64,000 nucleotides of DNA from an uncultured Bacteroidales bacterium. Lineage in GTDB: Bacteria > Bacteroidota > Bacteroidia > Bacteroidales > Bacteroidaceae. The DNA lies in the NCBI GenBank assembly GCA_937898885.1, contig CALDKD010000117.1, forward strand, positions 1-64,000, read 5' to 3'. The translations under genes were made by a program, and so were the position numbers. This document shows, in pieces, positions 26,942 to 35,334 of this stretch. A model generated the notes under the pieces. That model saw only the letters and a program-made list of their open reading frames with translations. It searched no databases and had not been told where the DNA came from. Positions within the stretch are counted from its first letter, which is position 1. Every line of letters starts with the position of its first letter.

Positions 26942-27979
26942 TCACTCAAAAAGAATGTCAACAGGTTTATCAATCCATTCACCTGACTCTATAATGGCTA
27001 TCGTTATGGCATCGCCTGCAAAATTCAGCATCATACTATACTTCTTGCCAGCCTCGAATTTCCTGTCACTGGTAAAGCTGTTGCCTTTGGCATTTACCCA
27101 CGCAGAATTCTCGGTATCATAGTAATCAACAGTTATGGTTCCACTCAATCCATCTTGTGGTATCAGCACAAGATTGTTGTTGCCCGACAATAGTGTGGGT
27201 TCCGAATTAGCAGTGGTAAGTGGCGGAATGGTAATGGCAGTGGCATCAGACACAACATACTCGCGATTTGTTATGACTGTGCCGGCATACATAGGTATAT
27301 CGCCGTCTTTGGTGCCGTCAAGCCTGATATGCATTGTGGAATAATCCAGTTGGTCAAATTTAATTTTCACATTACGTATCTTCTCATCATCCTCATTCAC
27401 ATTCCTGCCCTGGATATTCAGGCAGAACAGAGCGTGATGGAATGTCAGCGACACAGTGCCACTGCCATTACCATTCAAGTCTTCCTCGGACTTTGCGTAC
27501 ATCACGTCTTGCAAATCAGCGGGGGCTGTGGAAGCTGGCAATGAATAGTCTATATACGGAACGCCCTCGTAACTGTCTGAACTTGTGGTGAGCCCGGAAT
27601 AGTTGTACGGATAGTAGGCAAAAAATGTATATGACTGCCCGCTCTCCCATTGTTTGACAGGAGAATATGAGCAAACGCCATTTGCCGCGCAAGCCACCTC
27701 ACGCTTATACAAGCCATCACCAGTTGTTTCATCATCGACAAAAGGTTTGGCCATAATGACGTTCGAAGCCCAGGTGCCGGTGTATTTATACCCTATCACG
27801 CCAAAGCTCAGGCCACGCATATCACTGATGATTGGTGTTTTTGTGGAAATTCCGGAATTGAACAGGATATAGCTTTCAGTAGGGACAGTACAAGTCTCCA
27901 CATTCGGTTCCTGCCTGCCGCAAGCGCAGAGTGACAATAGCAGAACAGAAAATATAGCTTTACATAACCTCATAATCAT
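26942..27979 (-). CDS. Fimbrillin-family lipoprotein (set A)
   Basis: 345 residues. Lipobox LLLSLCACG is followed by the recurring ISTKTPIIS basic site (about residue 45) and a two-lobed fimbrillin-like beta-sandwich. Recognisable segments are WESGQSYTFFAYYPYN (about residue 112), LTFHHALFCLNIQGRN (about residue 175), corresponding to the F-HALS-V motif, and FEAGKKYSMMLNFAG near the C-terminus. Members of this superfamily are exported as lipoproteins, processed at the surface and polymerised by donor-strand exchange. It overlaps the upstream fimbrillin gene by one base and is followed 2 bases later by the tip gene. Whether it is shaft or accessory subunit cannot be told. Confidence 0.83.
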   Translation of the reverse strand: MIMRLCKAIFSVLLLSLCACGRQEPNVETCTVPTESYILFNSGISTKTPIISDMRGLSFGVIGYKYTGTWASNVIMAKPFVDDETTGDGLYKREVACAANGVCSYSPVKQWESGQSYTFFAYYPYNYSGLTTSSDSYEGVPYIDYSLPASTAPADLQDVMYAKSEEDLNGNGSGTVSLTFHHALFCLNIQGRNVNEDDEKIRNVKIKFDQLDYSTMHIRLDGTKDGDIPMYAGTVITNREYVVSDATAITIPPLTTANSEPTLLSGNNNLVLIPQDGLSGTITVDYYDTENSAWVNAKGNSFTSDRKFEAGKKYSMMLNFAGDAITIAIIESGEWIDKPVDILFE

Positions 27980-28971
27980 TAGTCAATAATAACAGTGCCA
28001 CTGGGCTGCTCGGTTCCCCAACTCTCAACGATAGGGGTTGCGAATATGATATTATACTGTTGATTTATGTCAAGCTGATAGATATATATCTTACCCTGTT
28101 CCCAACCTGTTGAGCCCTCAGGCGTAGGCAGTGAGGGGCTTAGGCTTTTTGTAGTAGTCTTACCATCGTGCTTAACACTGAATGTAATGTTTACCCTTAC
28201 GTCACCAGTGATGGGCTGCGGCAACAGCAATAAACCATCAGGCCAGATTAACCGCGAATCTGCCCAATCACCTTTATTGATTACAGGATAATCAGATCCC
28301 TCATAACTCTGGGTACAGGTGAGCGTGGTGGCACCAGTATAGTTCCAGTTACCAGACGTTGACGATCCAGTAAATGTCCCTTTGTTTTTCATTCCGGTTA
28401 CGCTGAACTCAACAATGCGGAACTCATCATCATCTTGGGCGGCACTGGCTTTTCTCACCTTAAATATAACCTTTGACAATATATGGCGGAATCTCAACGT
28501 CACATCAGGTTGCGAGGATATTGACGCAGGTGTTGTAACGCTCTCTAAATCACTCATCAGCAAATCTGTCTGAGAATTTACCGTATTTGATACAGTAAAG
28601 CCCGCGATAACAGCGTCATTTCCAGTAAGGCCATCGGTATATGTGCCTGCGGACGAAGGCCATACAGCACGGAATTTGTAACTGCTGGAAGCCTTCCAAT
28701 ATTTTATAGGTGTGTATGTCCAGGCACCCGCTCCTGAATTATTCCAAGATACTGTCTGAGCCTCAAACAGTTTCTCACCGTCAATCGTGCCACAGAGTGC
28801 CATACTTGAGCCTGCTATCTTTAAATCATCCACACTATTTGCCCTTGCCTTGGTAAGCAGACCCACGTTGAAACACATTGGATATGCGCCGTTTGCCGGC
28901 TGCAGCTCTTCTCTGTTGCACGACATAAGTGCAAACACAGCAGATAGTAATATATACGCAGTCTTTCTCAT
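27979..28971 (-). CDS. Fimbrillin-family lipoprotein (set A)
   Basis: About 330 residues from the ATG at 28971, which overlaps the stop of the upstream gene by 4 bases. A lipoprotein signal (LLSAVFALMSC) is followed by the GLLTKARAN site, YWKASSSYKFRAVWPSS (about residue 94), LRFRHILSKVIFKVRKA (about residue 158, the H-LS-V motif) and GWEQGKIYIYQLDINQQYNI near the C-terminus. It ends in IVESWGTEQPSGTVIID, resembling the C-terminal strand that takes part in polymerisation. It is coupled by overlaps to both neighbours, so the set A fimbrillins are made from one message. Confidence 0.83.
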   Translation of the reverse strand: MRKTAYILLSAVFALMSCNREELQPANGAYPMCFNVGLLTKARANSVDDLKIAGSSMALCGTIDGEKLFEAQTVSWNNSGAGAWTYTPIKYWKASSSYKFRAVWPSSAGTYTDGLTGNDAVIAGFTVSNTVNSQTDLLMSDLESVTTPASISSQPDVTLRFRHILSKVIFKVRKASAAQDDDEFRIVEFSVTGMKNKGTFTGSSTSGNWNYTGATTLTCTQSYEGSDYPVINKGDWADSRLIWPDGLLLLPQPITGDVRVNITFSVKHDGKTTTKSLSPSLPTPEGSTGWEQGKIYIYQLDINQQYNIIFATPIVESWGTEQPSGTVIID

Positions 28972-30149
28972 TCCCAAGTTCCTCCTGAATATGTTGATGT
29001 GCCGCCATTCCCCCATTCTATCAGTTGCACGCTGAAGAGTAGCGGCTCACCTGCTGCGCTGGTCAGCTTGTATGTGTAGTAACAGCCGGCCTTCCACACA
29101 TCGCCGTTGATGGAAGAATCGTGTGTGCTGTTGTCGCTCAACGTGAGTCTGACGGCAGATGTAGGGCCAAGAGTCTGCGGAATCATAAAGAATGACTGTA
29201 CGGTCATACGGTAATTGTCCGAGCCTATAGTCCTGTCAGCCCACTTGGCATTCTCTGTATCGGCATACGAGCCATAATCCTCGGTGTAGGTCTGCAAGGG
29301 GTATGCCAGCGTGCCGGAACTGTTCGGGTTATCCCAGTTGAATTTATCTTCCGGCTTGGTTTCATTGCCATTGAATGTGCAGTCGCCGCCACTCCATACA
29401 TTTACCAGCGAGATGCTCTTGATGGCGAGCGAGGGGTCAAACGAGTCATCATCTGTGCAGACTATGAAGTTCACCTGCGACAGGGCGTGATAGAAATGAA
29501 TGTCAATCTTGCTGTCAGTACGGGTGCCTGTACAGTCTGCGGTATTTATCTGCCCGTAATTCTCGCCATCGTCGTAGAACACACGTTTCTCGCCTGTGTT
29601 CAGGGCCATAATCATATCCTGCTGAGCGGTGGCGTCGGCCTTTGCCGTGGTGGTTGAGGGCGTGGGCAGCGTGTAGGTAAACGACATAGTCTTTGCTGTA
29701 CTCGAAGATACGTACGAAGGCGTGCCCACGGTTCCGGTAGTTGGCAGTTTATAGCTCCAGAATGTCATAGGCACGGCATTCAGCCAATACCTTTCGTTGG
29801 CAAGCGACCAGCCTGTGGCATTGCTGCCGCTGACTGCGGTTGCATCGAAATACTTTCCGGCCGCATTCGGATTGGTTATTGAGCCGGACTGCCCGTCGGG
29901 TATGGTATTATCGTGCCACTCATCATCGGCATAGCCCACAATGTTGAAGCTTGTGATGTTGTCTGTGGTTACGGGCGTGCCCTTGGTGGCGTTGCAATCC
30001 ACAATAATCCCAATCACTTTGGACTGCGGCTCTGGCGTAAACTTACCGCAGGCACACAGCAGCAGAGCCGCCATCAGCGACAGCAACCTGAGCGGGTCAC
30101 GGGAACAGGTCCCATGATCCATCAGAAATGCCGTCAACTTACCGCTCAT
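28968..30149 (-). CDS. Fimbrillin-family lipoprotein, first of set A
   Basis: 393 residues from the ATG at 30149. Lipobox LLLCACG lies near residue 34, so the N-terminus is somewhat long and an internal ATG at 30122 is an alternative. Paralog motifs are VGYADDEWHDNTIPDGQSGS (about residue 71) and YWLNAVPMTFWSYKLP, close to the same positions in the protein at 22664, and IDIHFYHALSQVNFIVCTDD (about residue 218). ATKGTPVTT is the recurring basic site. The protein ends with LIEWGNGGTSTYSGGTWE. It is the counterpart of the first genes of sets C (46602) and D (57147). It starts 6 bases after the small peptide gene at 30156. Confidence 0.83.
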   Translation of the reverse strand: MSGKLTAFLMDHGTCSRDPLRLLSLMAALLLCACGKFTPEPQSKVIGIIVDCNATKGTPVTTDNITSFNIVGYADDEWHDNTIPDGQSGSITNPNAAGKYFDATAVSGSNATGWSLANERYWLNAVPMTFWSYKLPTTGTVGTPSYVSSSTAKTMSFTYTLPTPSTTTAKADATAQQDMIMALNTGEKRVFYDDGENYGQINTADCTGTRTDSKIDIHFYHALSQVNFIVCTDDDSFDPSLAIKSISLVNVWSGGDCTFNGNETKPEDKFNWDNPNSSGTLAYPLQTYTEDYGSYADTENAKWADRTIGSDNYRMTVQSFFMIPQTLGPTSAVRLTLSDNSTHDSSINGDVWKAGCYYTYKLTSAAGEPLLFSVQLIEWGNGGTSTYSGGTWE

Positions 30150-30155
30150 CTGTTT

Positions 30156-30341
30156 TTAGTCGAAGGATACCGACTTGAAAGGCGATTCGGCTGAAGCAAA
30201 TGTCTCGTCGTTTATAAAGGGTTCTACCGTTACGTTATTCACCTGAAGTTTGGCGGTAGTAAGTGAGCCTGTAAGGAATCCCTCCTCAGCATTGCAGGGA
30301 ACGGACTCTATCTGTAAACGTTCGTAATACCTTTTTTTCAT
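30156..30341 (-). CDS. Small conserved fimbrial-operon peptide, copy 1
   Basis: 61 residues, beginning MKKRYYERLQIESVPC and ending PFKSVSFD. It is clearly related to 30560-30745 and 47865-48062. Shared positions are a basic Tyr-rich start, I/VE-x-V/L, E-x-x-F-L/M-x-GS near residue 20, V-TVE or VVVE near residue 38, and a C-terminal F-K-x-x-SFD. There is no signal peptide. It is the first gene of fimbrial set A, 6 bases before a fimbrillin. The repeated position in front of fimbrillin genes and a length conserved to within a few residues argue that it is a real gene. Function unknown. Confidence 0.75.
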   Translation of the reverse strand: MKKRYYERLQIESVPCNAEEGFLTGSLTTAKLQVNNVTVEPFINDETFASAESPFKSVSFD

Positions 30342-30377
30342 AAAGCCAATTCTGCGTATATAAGATTAATAATGTTG

Positions 30378-30385
30378 CAAATATA
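30378..30385 (-). promoter_or_regulatory. Promoter -7 element TATATTTG for fimbrial set A
   Basis: TATATTTG on the minus strand, exact TAnnTTTG, 36 bases upstream of the small peptide start at 30341. A TTTG lies about 22 bases further upstream (30408-30411), near the expected -33 spacing. Confidence 0.6.
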
Positions 30386-30491
30386 TTGATTTTCGGACAA
30401 AAGGGCACAAAATTCCGACTTTTTTTTAAACTTATAAGCAGAGTGTGTACCTGAATACAGGTCCTTGCCACACAATACACAGGATAAGAAC

Positions 30492-30518
30492 CCCGTGATC
30501 AGACCTGCCGACCACGGG
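30492..30518 (-). terminator. Hairpin between the two small peptide genes
   Basis: On the minus strand CCCGTGGTC pairs with GATCACGGG (one G-U pair) around a 9-base loop and is followed by a short T-rich stretch. It lies 42 bases after the stop of the upstream small peptide gene and before the set A promoter. It probably terminates the single-gene transcript of 30560-30745, or attenuates read-through into set A. Confidence 0.55.
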
Positions 30519-30559
30519 ATGTTATCTCTCACACTTGGCGTTCTCTTCTGTTAAATCTC

Positions 30560-30745
30560 TTAATCGAACGAGAACGGCTTGAAATCCTGGCCGGCGTCTG
30601 CAAGTCTGGAATCCGCTGCAGACGATTCAACTGTCACCTCACCAATACGAATAGGTGACAGAGAAATAGAGCCAGTCATAAAGCCCTGCTCCACTGCACA
30701 AGGAACCGGCTCAATTGACAATCGATAATATTCTCTCTTTTTCAT
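30560..30745 (-). CDS. Small conserved fimbrial-operon peptide, copy 2
   Basis: 61 residues, MKKREYYRLSIEPVPC at the start, EQGFMTGSIS near residue 19, GEVTVESS near residue 35, and DFKPFSFD at the end. Same length and pattern as the copy at 30156-30341, about 220 bases away. Between them lie a hairpin and a separate promoter, so this copy appears to be its own transcript. Its own promoter element (30779-30786) has a good -33-like ATTG at 19-base spacing. No signal peptide or membrane segment. It may be a second, orphan copy whose fimbrillin partner was lost, or a regulator expressed independently. Confidence 0.72.
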   Translation of the reverse strand: MKKREYYRLSIEPVPCAVEQGFMTGSISLSPIRIGEVTVESSAADSRLADAGQDFKPFSFD

Positions 30746-30778
30746 AGGTTACGGCTTTGCCGTTTGAATTTTCGGGCC

Positions 30779-30786
30779 CAAATATA
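30779..30786 (-). promoter_or_regulatory. Promoter -7 element TATATTTG for the small peptide at 30560
   Basis: Exact TAnnTTTG on the minus strand, 33 bases before the start codon at 30745, with ATTG 19 bases upstream as a near-match to the TTTG -33 element. The stretch from here to 31014 is AT-rich intergenic sequence with no recognised feature. Confidence 0.6.
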
Positions 30787-31014
30787 AGCATTCATTAACA
30801 CTATACAATAGTTCAGGCATTTTTTTTTATAAAAACATACACTTTCGCGGCAAACTACGCAAAATTTCATAATCCACATAGCAATTTCGGATGTCCTTTA
30901 CTTCCTCTTTCTTCTCTGCCGGCTCTACCAGGTCGTTACTAACGACTCAAAAAAAGGATAATAGAGGATTATCGCCATCTACTTAGTGAGGCTAGTCTTG
31001 TACGGCAATATGGC

Positions 31015-31311
31015 CTACTCCACCACCCAGCTGTCTATGTTGCGGGCGGCGGTGCTGTAGCTCACGCCTACCTTCACTATGGTGCGGCCATCGGTGGCGA
31101 AACGCTCGGCGTAGCCTTTGGCGTTGATCTGATCCAGGGCCTCGCGGGCGGTCTTGTTGAACTTGAACTCGAAGATGTAGATGTACTCCGCGGTCTTCAC
31201 CGTCATATCCATACGGCCCTTGTTGGTGTGGCTCTCTATGTCAGTGTAGTAGCCGCAAAGCGATGTCAGAATGTACATCACGCTCTGGAAGTGACGCTCC
31301 TGCTCTGGCGA
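31015..31311 (-). pseudogene. C-terminal remnant of a PD-(D/E)XK nuclease-domain (PDDEXK_9) AAA protein
   Basis: About 98 codons match the last part of the common Bacteroidales AAA-ATPase-like proteins with a C-terminal PD-(D/E)XK nuclease-superfamily domain (DUF1703/PDDEXK_9). Visible are HFQSVMYILTSLCGYYTDIE, NKGRMDMTVKTAEYIYIFEF and QINAKGYAERF. The GRMD Asp and the EFK triad of the nuclease fold are present. A TAA stop lies just upstream of this frame, and the about 400 preceding residues of the family are absent. The flanking 31312-31422 shows no intact gene. I read it as a relic; it could be mistaken for an 88-residue small gene. Confidence 0.7.
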
Positions 31312-31422
31312 TGATTATCAGCCATACCTCCGTAGGATATATTTACAGCATTACCGCTCTGTCCCTGAGACAGGTTGCGGAACTGTAGCCGCTGCGACAA
31401 TCAATACCAATCAATGAGACTG

Positions 31423-32907
31423 TCAGCGGTACAAATAACGTTTGATGGATTGTTTTGCCGTCTTTTGAAATGGTTCTGAAACGAACTCGATATCGTATAA
31501 TTGACTGAACAACGGCAATTCAGGATTGATTGTTGACAGCAGATTGTCAATATCAAGTGGCATAGATGCGTATATCAATGCTACAAGTTTGCCGGAACGG
31601 TTTACAACCAATGATTCATCTACCCCGTCAATACTATTTATGATTTTCTCAATATTCTGCGGATAAATGTTCTCGCCCGATGGCAGCACAATCATATCGT
31701 TTTCAAGCCTGCCTGTGACGTACAGATAGCCGTCATCGTCAAGATAGCCGGCATCACCCGTGTGCAGCCAGCCGTCAGCATCGATTTTCTTGTGTGTCGC
31801 TTCTTCGTCCTTATAGTAACCGAGCATTACATTATCACCTTTGACTAAGATCTCTCCATCTGCTATTCTTACAATCATTCCAGAGACGGCACGGCCACAG
31901 GAACCTGGTCTGAAATTCATGTATAAGTCAGCGCTGATGAGCGGTCCGGCCTCCGTTACGCCATATCCTACGGAAACCGGTATGCCGCTGTTTGCAAGCA
32001 GGTCCATACTCGCTTTTGAGATTGATGCCCCACCAACGTGAATCTGCTTGCAACAAGACAGCAATTCTTTCAGTCGTTCTATACCTTTGGTAGCTATAAG
32101 CATTTCAAGAATGGCTGGAATCATAGCCATCGCATAGGGACGAACCATATTGATTGAATCAACAATAAGTGTCTTAGAGACTAGCGGACCTAAGAATATT
32201 ATATGTTTGCCTTTAGCCAACTGTCCAAGAGACTCTGTCATCAATCCAAACATGTGTGATGGAGGCAAAAAGGACAAAAACGCGCGATTATTGTCATCGG
32301 GAAAGCCTTCAATGATATTCCTGACATTATTGCTTATGCTTCTGGCAGACAGCATTACTCCTTTAGGATTTGATGTGGACCCTGACGTGAAGCATATCTG
32401 AGTCAGATTGTCAATGTTCTCAGTATTGAAATGTACATCCTGAGTATTCAGTTGGCGCTCCGCTGAAAACTTATTAACGTTATTGGGTAAACTAGAAAAA
32501 CCGTTTAATGGCATTATGAATTGCAAGTCAGGTAATGCTTGCAAATCCATTCTGTCAAGGATATCCTGATCAGCAATCAATGCTGAGGCTTTGGAAAAGA
32601 CAAGTTGATTTACAATATCACCGGTTGGTTGTGCCGCTGAAATGGTCACAACTACTCCTCCGTATGCTGAAACCGCAAGATAAGCGATAGTCCAATTGGC
32701 GGAGTTGTTGCCGCAGACTGCAATATGCGCACCTTTATCCAGACCATTTTGCCTGAATGTGTCTCCTATCCGTACAATCATCCGGTACATCTCACCATAG
32801 GTGTAGCTGTTGCCTTCATTGTCCTCAAGCAACGCATAATCTGTAAGTGCCGGCTGATGCCAGTTCTCACGGATTACTCCGGCAAGAACATCCAGATAGT
32901 GGTGCAT
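31423..32907 (-). CDS. AMP-dependent fatty acyl-ACP/CoA ligase of the biosynthetic cluster
   Basis: 494-residue adenylate-forming ligase, last gene of an eight-gene operon. Motifs are QICFTSGSTSNPKGVMLSAR at about residue 169, VSVGYGVTEAGPLIS at about residue 310, LHTGDAGYLDDDGYLYVTGR at about residue 375, and the catalytic C-terminal Lys in FQKTAKQSIKRYLYR at the extreme end. The layout resembles FadD-type and FAAL-like enzymes that activate free fatty acids for transfer to an ACP. It overlaps the ACP gene upstream by one base, so loading of that ACP (32907-33149) is the simplest hypothesis. The fatty-acid chain length is not predictable here. Confidence 0.88.
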   Translation of the reverse strand: MHHYLDVLAGVIRENWHQPALTDYALLEDNEGNSYTYGEMYRMIVRIGDTFRQNGLDKGAHIAVCGNNSANWTIAYLAVSAYGGVVVTISAAQPTGDIVNQLVFSKASALIADQDILDRMDLQALPDLQFIMPLNGFSSLPNNVNKFSAERQLNTQDVHFNTENIDNLTQICFTSGSTSNPKGVMLSARSISNNVRNIIEGFPDDNNRAFLSFLPPSHMFGLMTESLGQLAKGKHIIFLGPLVSKTLIVDSINMVRPYAMAMIPAILEMLIATKGIERLKELLSCCKQIHVGGASISKASMDLLANSGIPVSVGYGVTEAGPLISADLYMNFRPGSCGRAVSGMIVRIADGEILVKGDNVMLGYYKDEEATHKKIDADGWLHTGDAGYLDDDGYLYVTGRLENDMIVLPSGENIYPQNIEKIINSIDGVDESLVVNRSGKLVALIYASMPLDIDNLLSTINPELPLFSQLYDIEFVSEPFQKTAKQSIKRYLYR

Positions 32908-33149
32908 CAGCTTATATGCTGTTCCACAATTGAGAACAAGTCATTCAAGGTAACAACTGACAGCATATCATCGCGGGTGGGTTGCCATCCGAATGTGCGC
33001 TGGATAAACAGTCGCAATTCAACTGCGTCCAGACTTGAAATGCCAATATCATTCCTCAAACTGGCATCAGATTTAATCAGACTTGCGTCAAACTCAAGTG
33101 TCTCAATGAAAAAAGCAGAAATCTTCTGCTCAATCTCTTCTCTTGTCAT
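32907..33149 (-). CDS. Acyl carrier protein 2 of the biosynthetic cluster
   Basis: 80-residue ACP with the phosphopantetheine site in NDIGISSLDAVELRLFIQ at about residues 49-66. The canonical D-S-L is changed to S-S-L-D, keeping the attachment Ser. Helix IV is DMLSVVTLNDLFSIVEQ. It overlaps the ligase gene by one base and starts 3 bases after the ketosynthase stop. It is a second carrier in the operon and differs clearly from the one at 35101, which suggests separate roles, for example one for loading or chain extension and one for handing the acyl group to the condensation-like protein. Confidence 0.87.
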   Translation of the reverse strand: MTREEIEQKISAFFIETLEFDASLIKSDASLRNDIGISSLDAVELRLFIQRTFGWQPTRDDMLSVVTLNDLFSIVEQHIS

Positions 33150-33152
33150 AAC

Positions 33153-34379
33153 TTATATCTTTCTTAAAACAATTGCCGCATTGGTCCCGCCCATACCAGA
33201 TGAGTTGCTTAGTGCGATCTTTATCGGTGTATATACGGTCTCGCGGGCAATACGCAAGTCTTCAGCACATTCATCAACATTCTCAAGGTTAATGTTGGGC
33301 GCCACAAAGCCATTTAGCATCATTAGTATGCTATATACCACCTCGCTAGCACCTGCCATCCAATTCTCATGCCCGGTCATGGATTTGGTGGAACTGATCC
33401 ATGCTTTTTTCCCTTTAAACAGATTGGTCAAGGCTTTGGATTCCTCTATGTCACCCATAACGGTCGATGTGGCGTGAGCGTTAACATAATCCACATCATC
33501 GGCTGTAATACCGGCATTATCCATAGCGCGCCGCATGGCAATCAGCTCACTGCTCCCATCAGGCTGGGAGATGTCATCAATACCATTGCTTGAGAAACCG
33601 TAACCTGCAATTTCGGCAAGTATGGTAGCTCCGCGCGCAACGGCATGCTCATATTCTTCTAAAACCAAGGCAGCGGCACCTCCGCTTTGAACCATACCGT
33701 CACGGTCACGGTCAAATGGCCTGCTTGCCTTCTCAGGCTCATCGTTCCTTAACGAGAGAGCATCAATAGCATCGGCGGCTGCCGCACCCTGTTTGTCCGT
33801 CTCTACTGATCCACCAACTAATACAATGTCCTGCAATCCATCACGCACAAACATACTACCTATACCTATTGCGTGGCAACCGCTGGCACAAGCTGCCCCC
33901 ACAGACAGGCTGATTCCCTTTAAATGGAAAATAGTGCCAAGATTCATAGTGACTGATGAAGTCTCACCTTGAAACAACGCCGATGGTCCTAACATCAAAG
34001 AATTACGTTCAATACGCATTATATTAAAACTATGGGCATTATTTTTGGCGTTTCCGTCATTACCGAAAATGATTCCGACTTCATTATTACGAAGGTATTC
34101 ATCCGAAATGCCCGCAACGGCAAGCGCCTCGCGGCTTGCCATATATGCGTATTCCGCATCCTCGGACATATTGACACGGAATTTCCTTGCCAACAGTGGC
34201 TTTAGCTCTGGTCTTGGAACATTACCAACCAATCCGCTCTTCAATCCGAACTCAAGCCTTGAAGAATCGAATATGATACCTGATTTACCCTGCCGTAAAC
34301 TTTCTGTAACATCGGCCAGGTTCTGACCGATGCATGACCATATACCAATGCCGGTAACAACTACACGTCTCATAGCCAT
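33153..34379 (-). CDS. Beta-ketoacyl-ACP synthase (KAS II-like)
   Basis: 408-residue condensing enzyme of the FabF type. The nucleophile Cys is in SVGAACASGCHAIGIG at about residue 165. The two His residues are in NAHATSTVMGD (about residue 300) and KSMTGHENWMAGASE (about residue 338), giving the Cys-His-His triad of decarboxylating ketosynthases. The start VVVTGIGIWSCIGQNL is typical. It overlaps the ketoreductase gene by 10 bases. Together they can perform one or more elongation and keto-reduction steps on an ACP-bound acyl chain. No dehydratase, enoyl reductase or acyltransferase lies in the operon, so the product would be a 3-hydroxyacyl chain unless housekeeping enzymes join in. Confidence 0.9.
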   Translation of the reverse strand: MAMRRVVVTGIGIWSCIGQNLADVTESLRQGKSGIIFDSSRLEFGLKSGLVGNVPRPELKPLLARKFRVNMSEDAEYAYMASREALAVAGISDEYLRNNEVGIIFGNDGNAKNNAHSFNIMRIERNSLMLGPSALFQGETSSVTMNLGTIFHLKGISLSVGAACASGCHAIGIGSMFVRDGLQDIVLVGGSVETDKQGAAAADAIDALSLRNDEPEKASRPFDRDRDGMVQSGGAAALVLEEYEHAVARGATILAEIAGYGFSSNGIDDISQPDGSSELIAMRRAMDNAGITADDVDYVNAHATSTVMGDIEESKALTNLFKGKKAWISSTKSMTGHENWMAGASEVVYSILMMLNGFVAPNINLENVDECAEDLRIARETVYTPIKIALSNSSGMGGTNAAIVLRKI

Positions 34380-35095
34380 CCGCCGTTAATTCCTATAACC
34401 TGTCCGCTAATATACGATGCTTTATCACTTGCCAGGAATGATACTAAATCAGCAACCTCCTGTGGAGTGCCGAAACGCCTCATGGGAATTCTTTGACGAG
34501 ATGACTCGTCTATGGAATCTTTTGTCATATCTGTCAATATCACACCAGGGGCAACGGCGTTTACGGTAATTCTTTTAGGGGCAACTTCCTTAGCCAAAGA
34601 TTTTGTAGCACCAATCAATGCCGCTTTTGCAGTGGAATAATTGACCTGTCCATTAAATCCATATTGCCCCGCAATGGAAGTCATATTGATTATCCTGCCA
34701 TAGTGTGCCATAAGCATACCGGTCAAGACCCTTCTTGTAATATAAAAAAAACCGTTCAGGTTAGTATCAACGACACTATGCCAATCAGAAGGGCTTAAAT
34801 CCAAAAGTACATCATCCTTAGCTATTCCTGCATTGTTCACCAATACGGATATATGTTCGTTCTCATGTGACTGTTCCCAAAGATCCAAAGCTTTGTTTAT
34901 TGCTTCAGGGTCAGAAACGTCAAAAGGGAGCAACCCGGCTTGTCCGCCATCGGCTACAATCATGCGTAATGTATCGTTTGCAGCCTCGTGGTTCTGCTTA
35001 TAATTGATAATGACATAGAAGCCGTCGCGTGCCAGTTGAATGCAGATTGCACGTCCGATACCACGGCTGCCTCCAGTTACTAATGCGTATTTCAT
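34370..35095 (-). CDS. 3-oxoacyl-ACP reductase (FabG-like)
   Basis: 241-residue SDR with the FabG pattern: ALVTGGSRGIGRAICIQLA at the start, VLVNNAGIAKDDVLL at about residue 84, catalytic Ser in NMTSIAGQYGFNGQVNYSTA (about residues 137-156) with the Y-S-T-A-K motif, and a C-terminal YISGQVIGINGGWL. It would reduce the beta-keto group made by the adjacent ketosynthase with NADPH. Coupled to the ketosynthase by a 10-base overlap and placed 5 bases after the ACP. All catalytic residues are present. Confidence 0.9.
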   Translation of the reverse strand: MKYALVTGGSRGIGRAICIQLARDGFYVIINYKQNHEAANDTLRMIVADGGQAGLLPFDVSDPEAINKALDLWEQSHENEHISVLVNNAGIAKDDVLLDLSPSDWHSVVDTNLNGFFYITRRVLTGMLMAHYGRIINMTSIAGQYGFNGQVNYSTAKAALIGATKSLAKEVAPKRITVNAVAPGVILTDMTKDSIDESSRQRIPMRRFGTPQEVADLVSFLASDKASYISGQVIGINGGWL

Positions 35096-35100
35096 AATTC

Positions 35101-35334
35101 TTACAACCTGTTCTCAATATAAATGTACATTTTTTCAAAGGTAGTGATTTTTGGCATTTCCATTGTGGGTATAAGTACTCCAGTAGTTCTTTTTATCAAA
35201 ACCACCAGTTCCATAGCGCTCAGGCTGTCAAGCTGAAGGGTCTTGCGTATGTTGGCCTCAGGTTGCAGCGCAGCCACGTCAACATCAAACTCTCTCGCTA
35301 TGATTTCATTCAGTTCCTGCCTGTTATATTGCAT
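35101..35334 (-). CDS. Acyl carrier protein 1 of the biosynthetic cluster
   Basis: 77-residue ACP with a canonical attachment motif LQLDSLSAMELVVLIKR at about residues 33-49. It overlaps the condensation/decarboxylase gene by 25 bases, closer than any other pair in the operon, which suggests that it docks with that protein and delivers its acyl cargo to it. The overlap means its start codon is inside the C-terminal coding region of the fusion gene. A dedicated phosphopantetheinyl transferase is not present in the window. Confidence 0.88.
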   Translation of the reverse strand: MQYNRQELNEIIAREFDVDVAALQPEANIRKTLQLDSLSAMELVVLIKRTTGVLIPTMEMPKITTFEKMYIYIENRL

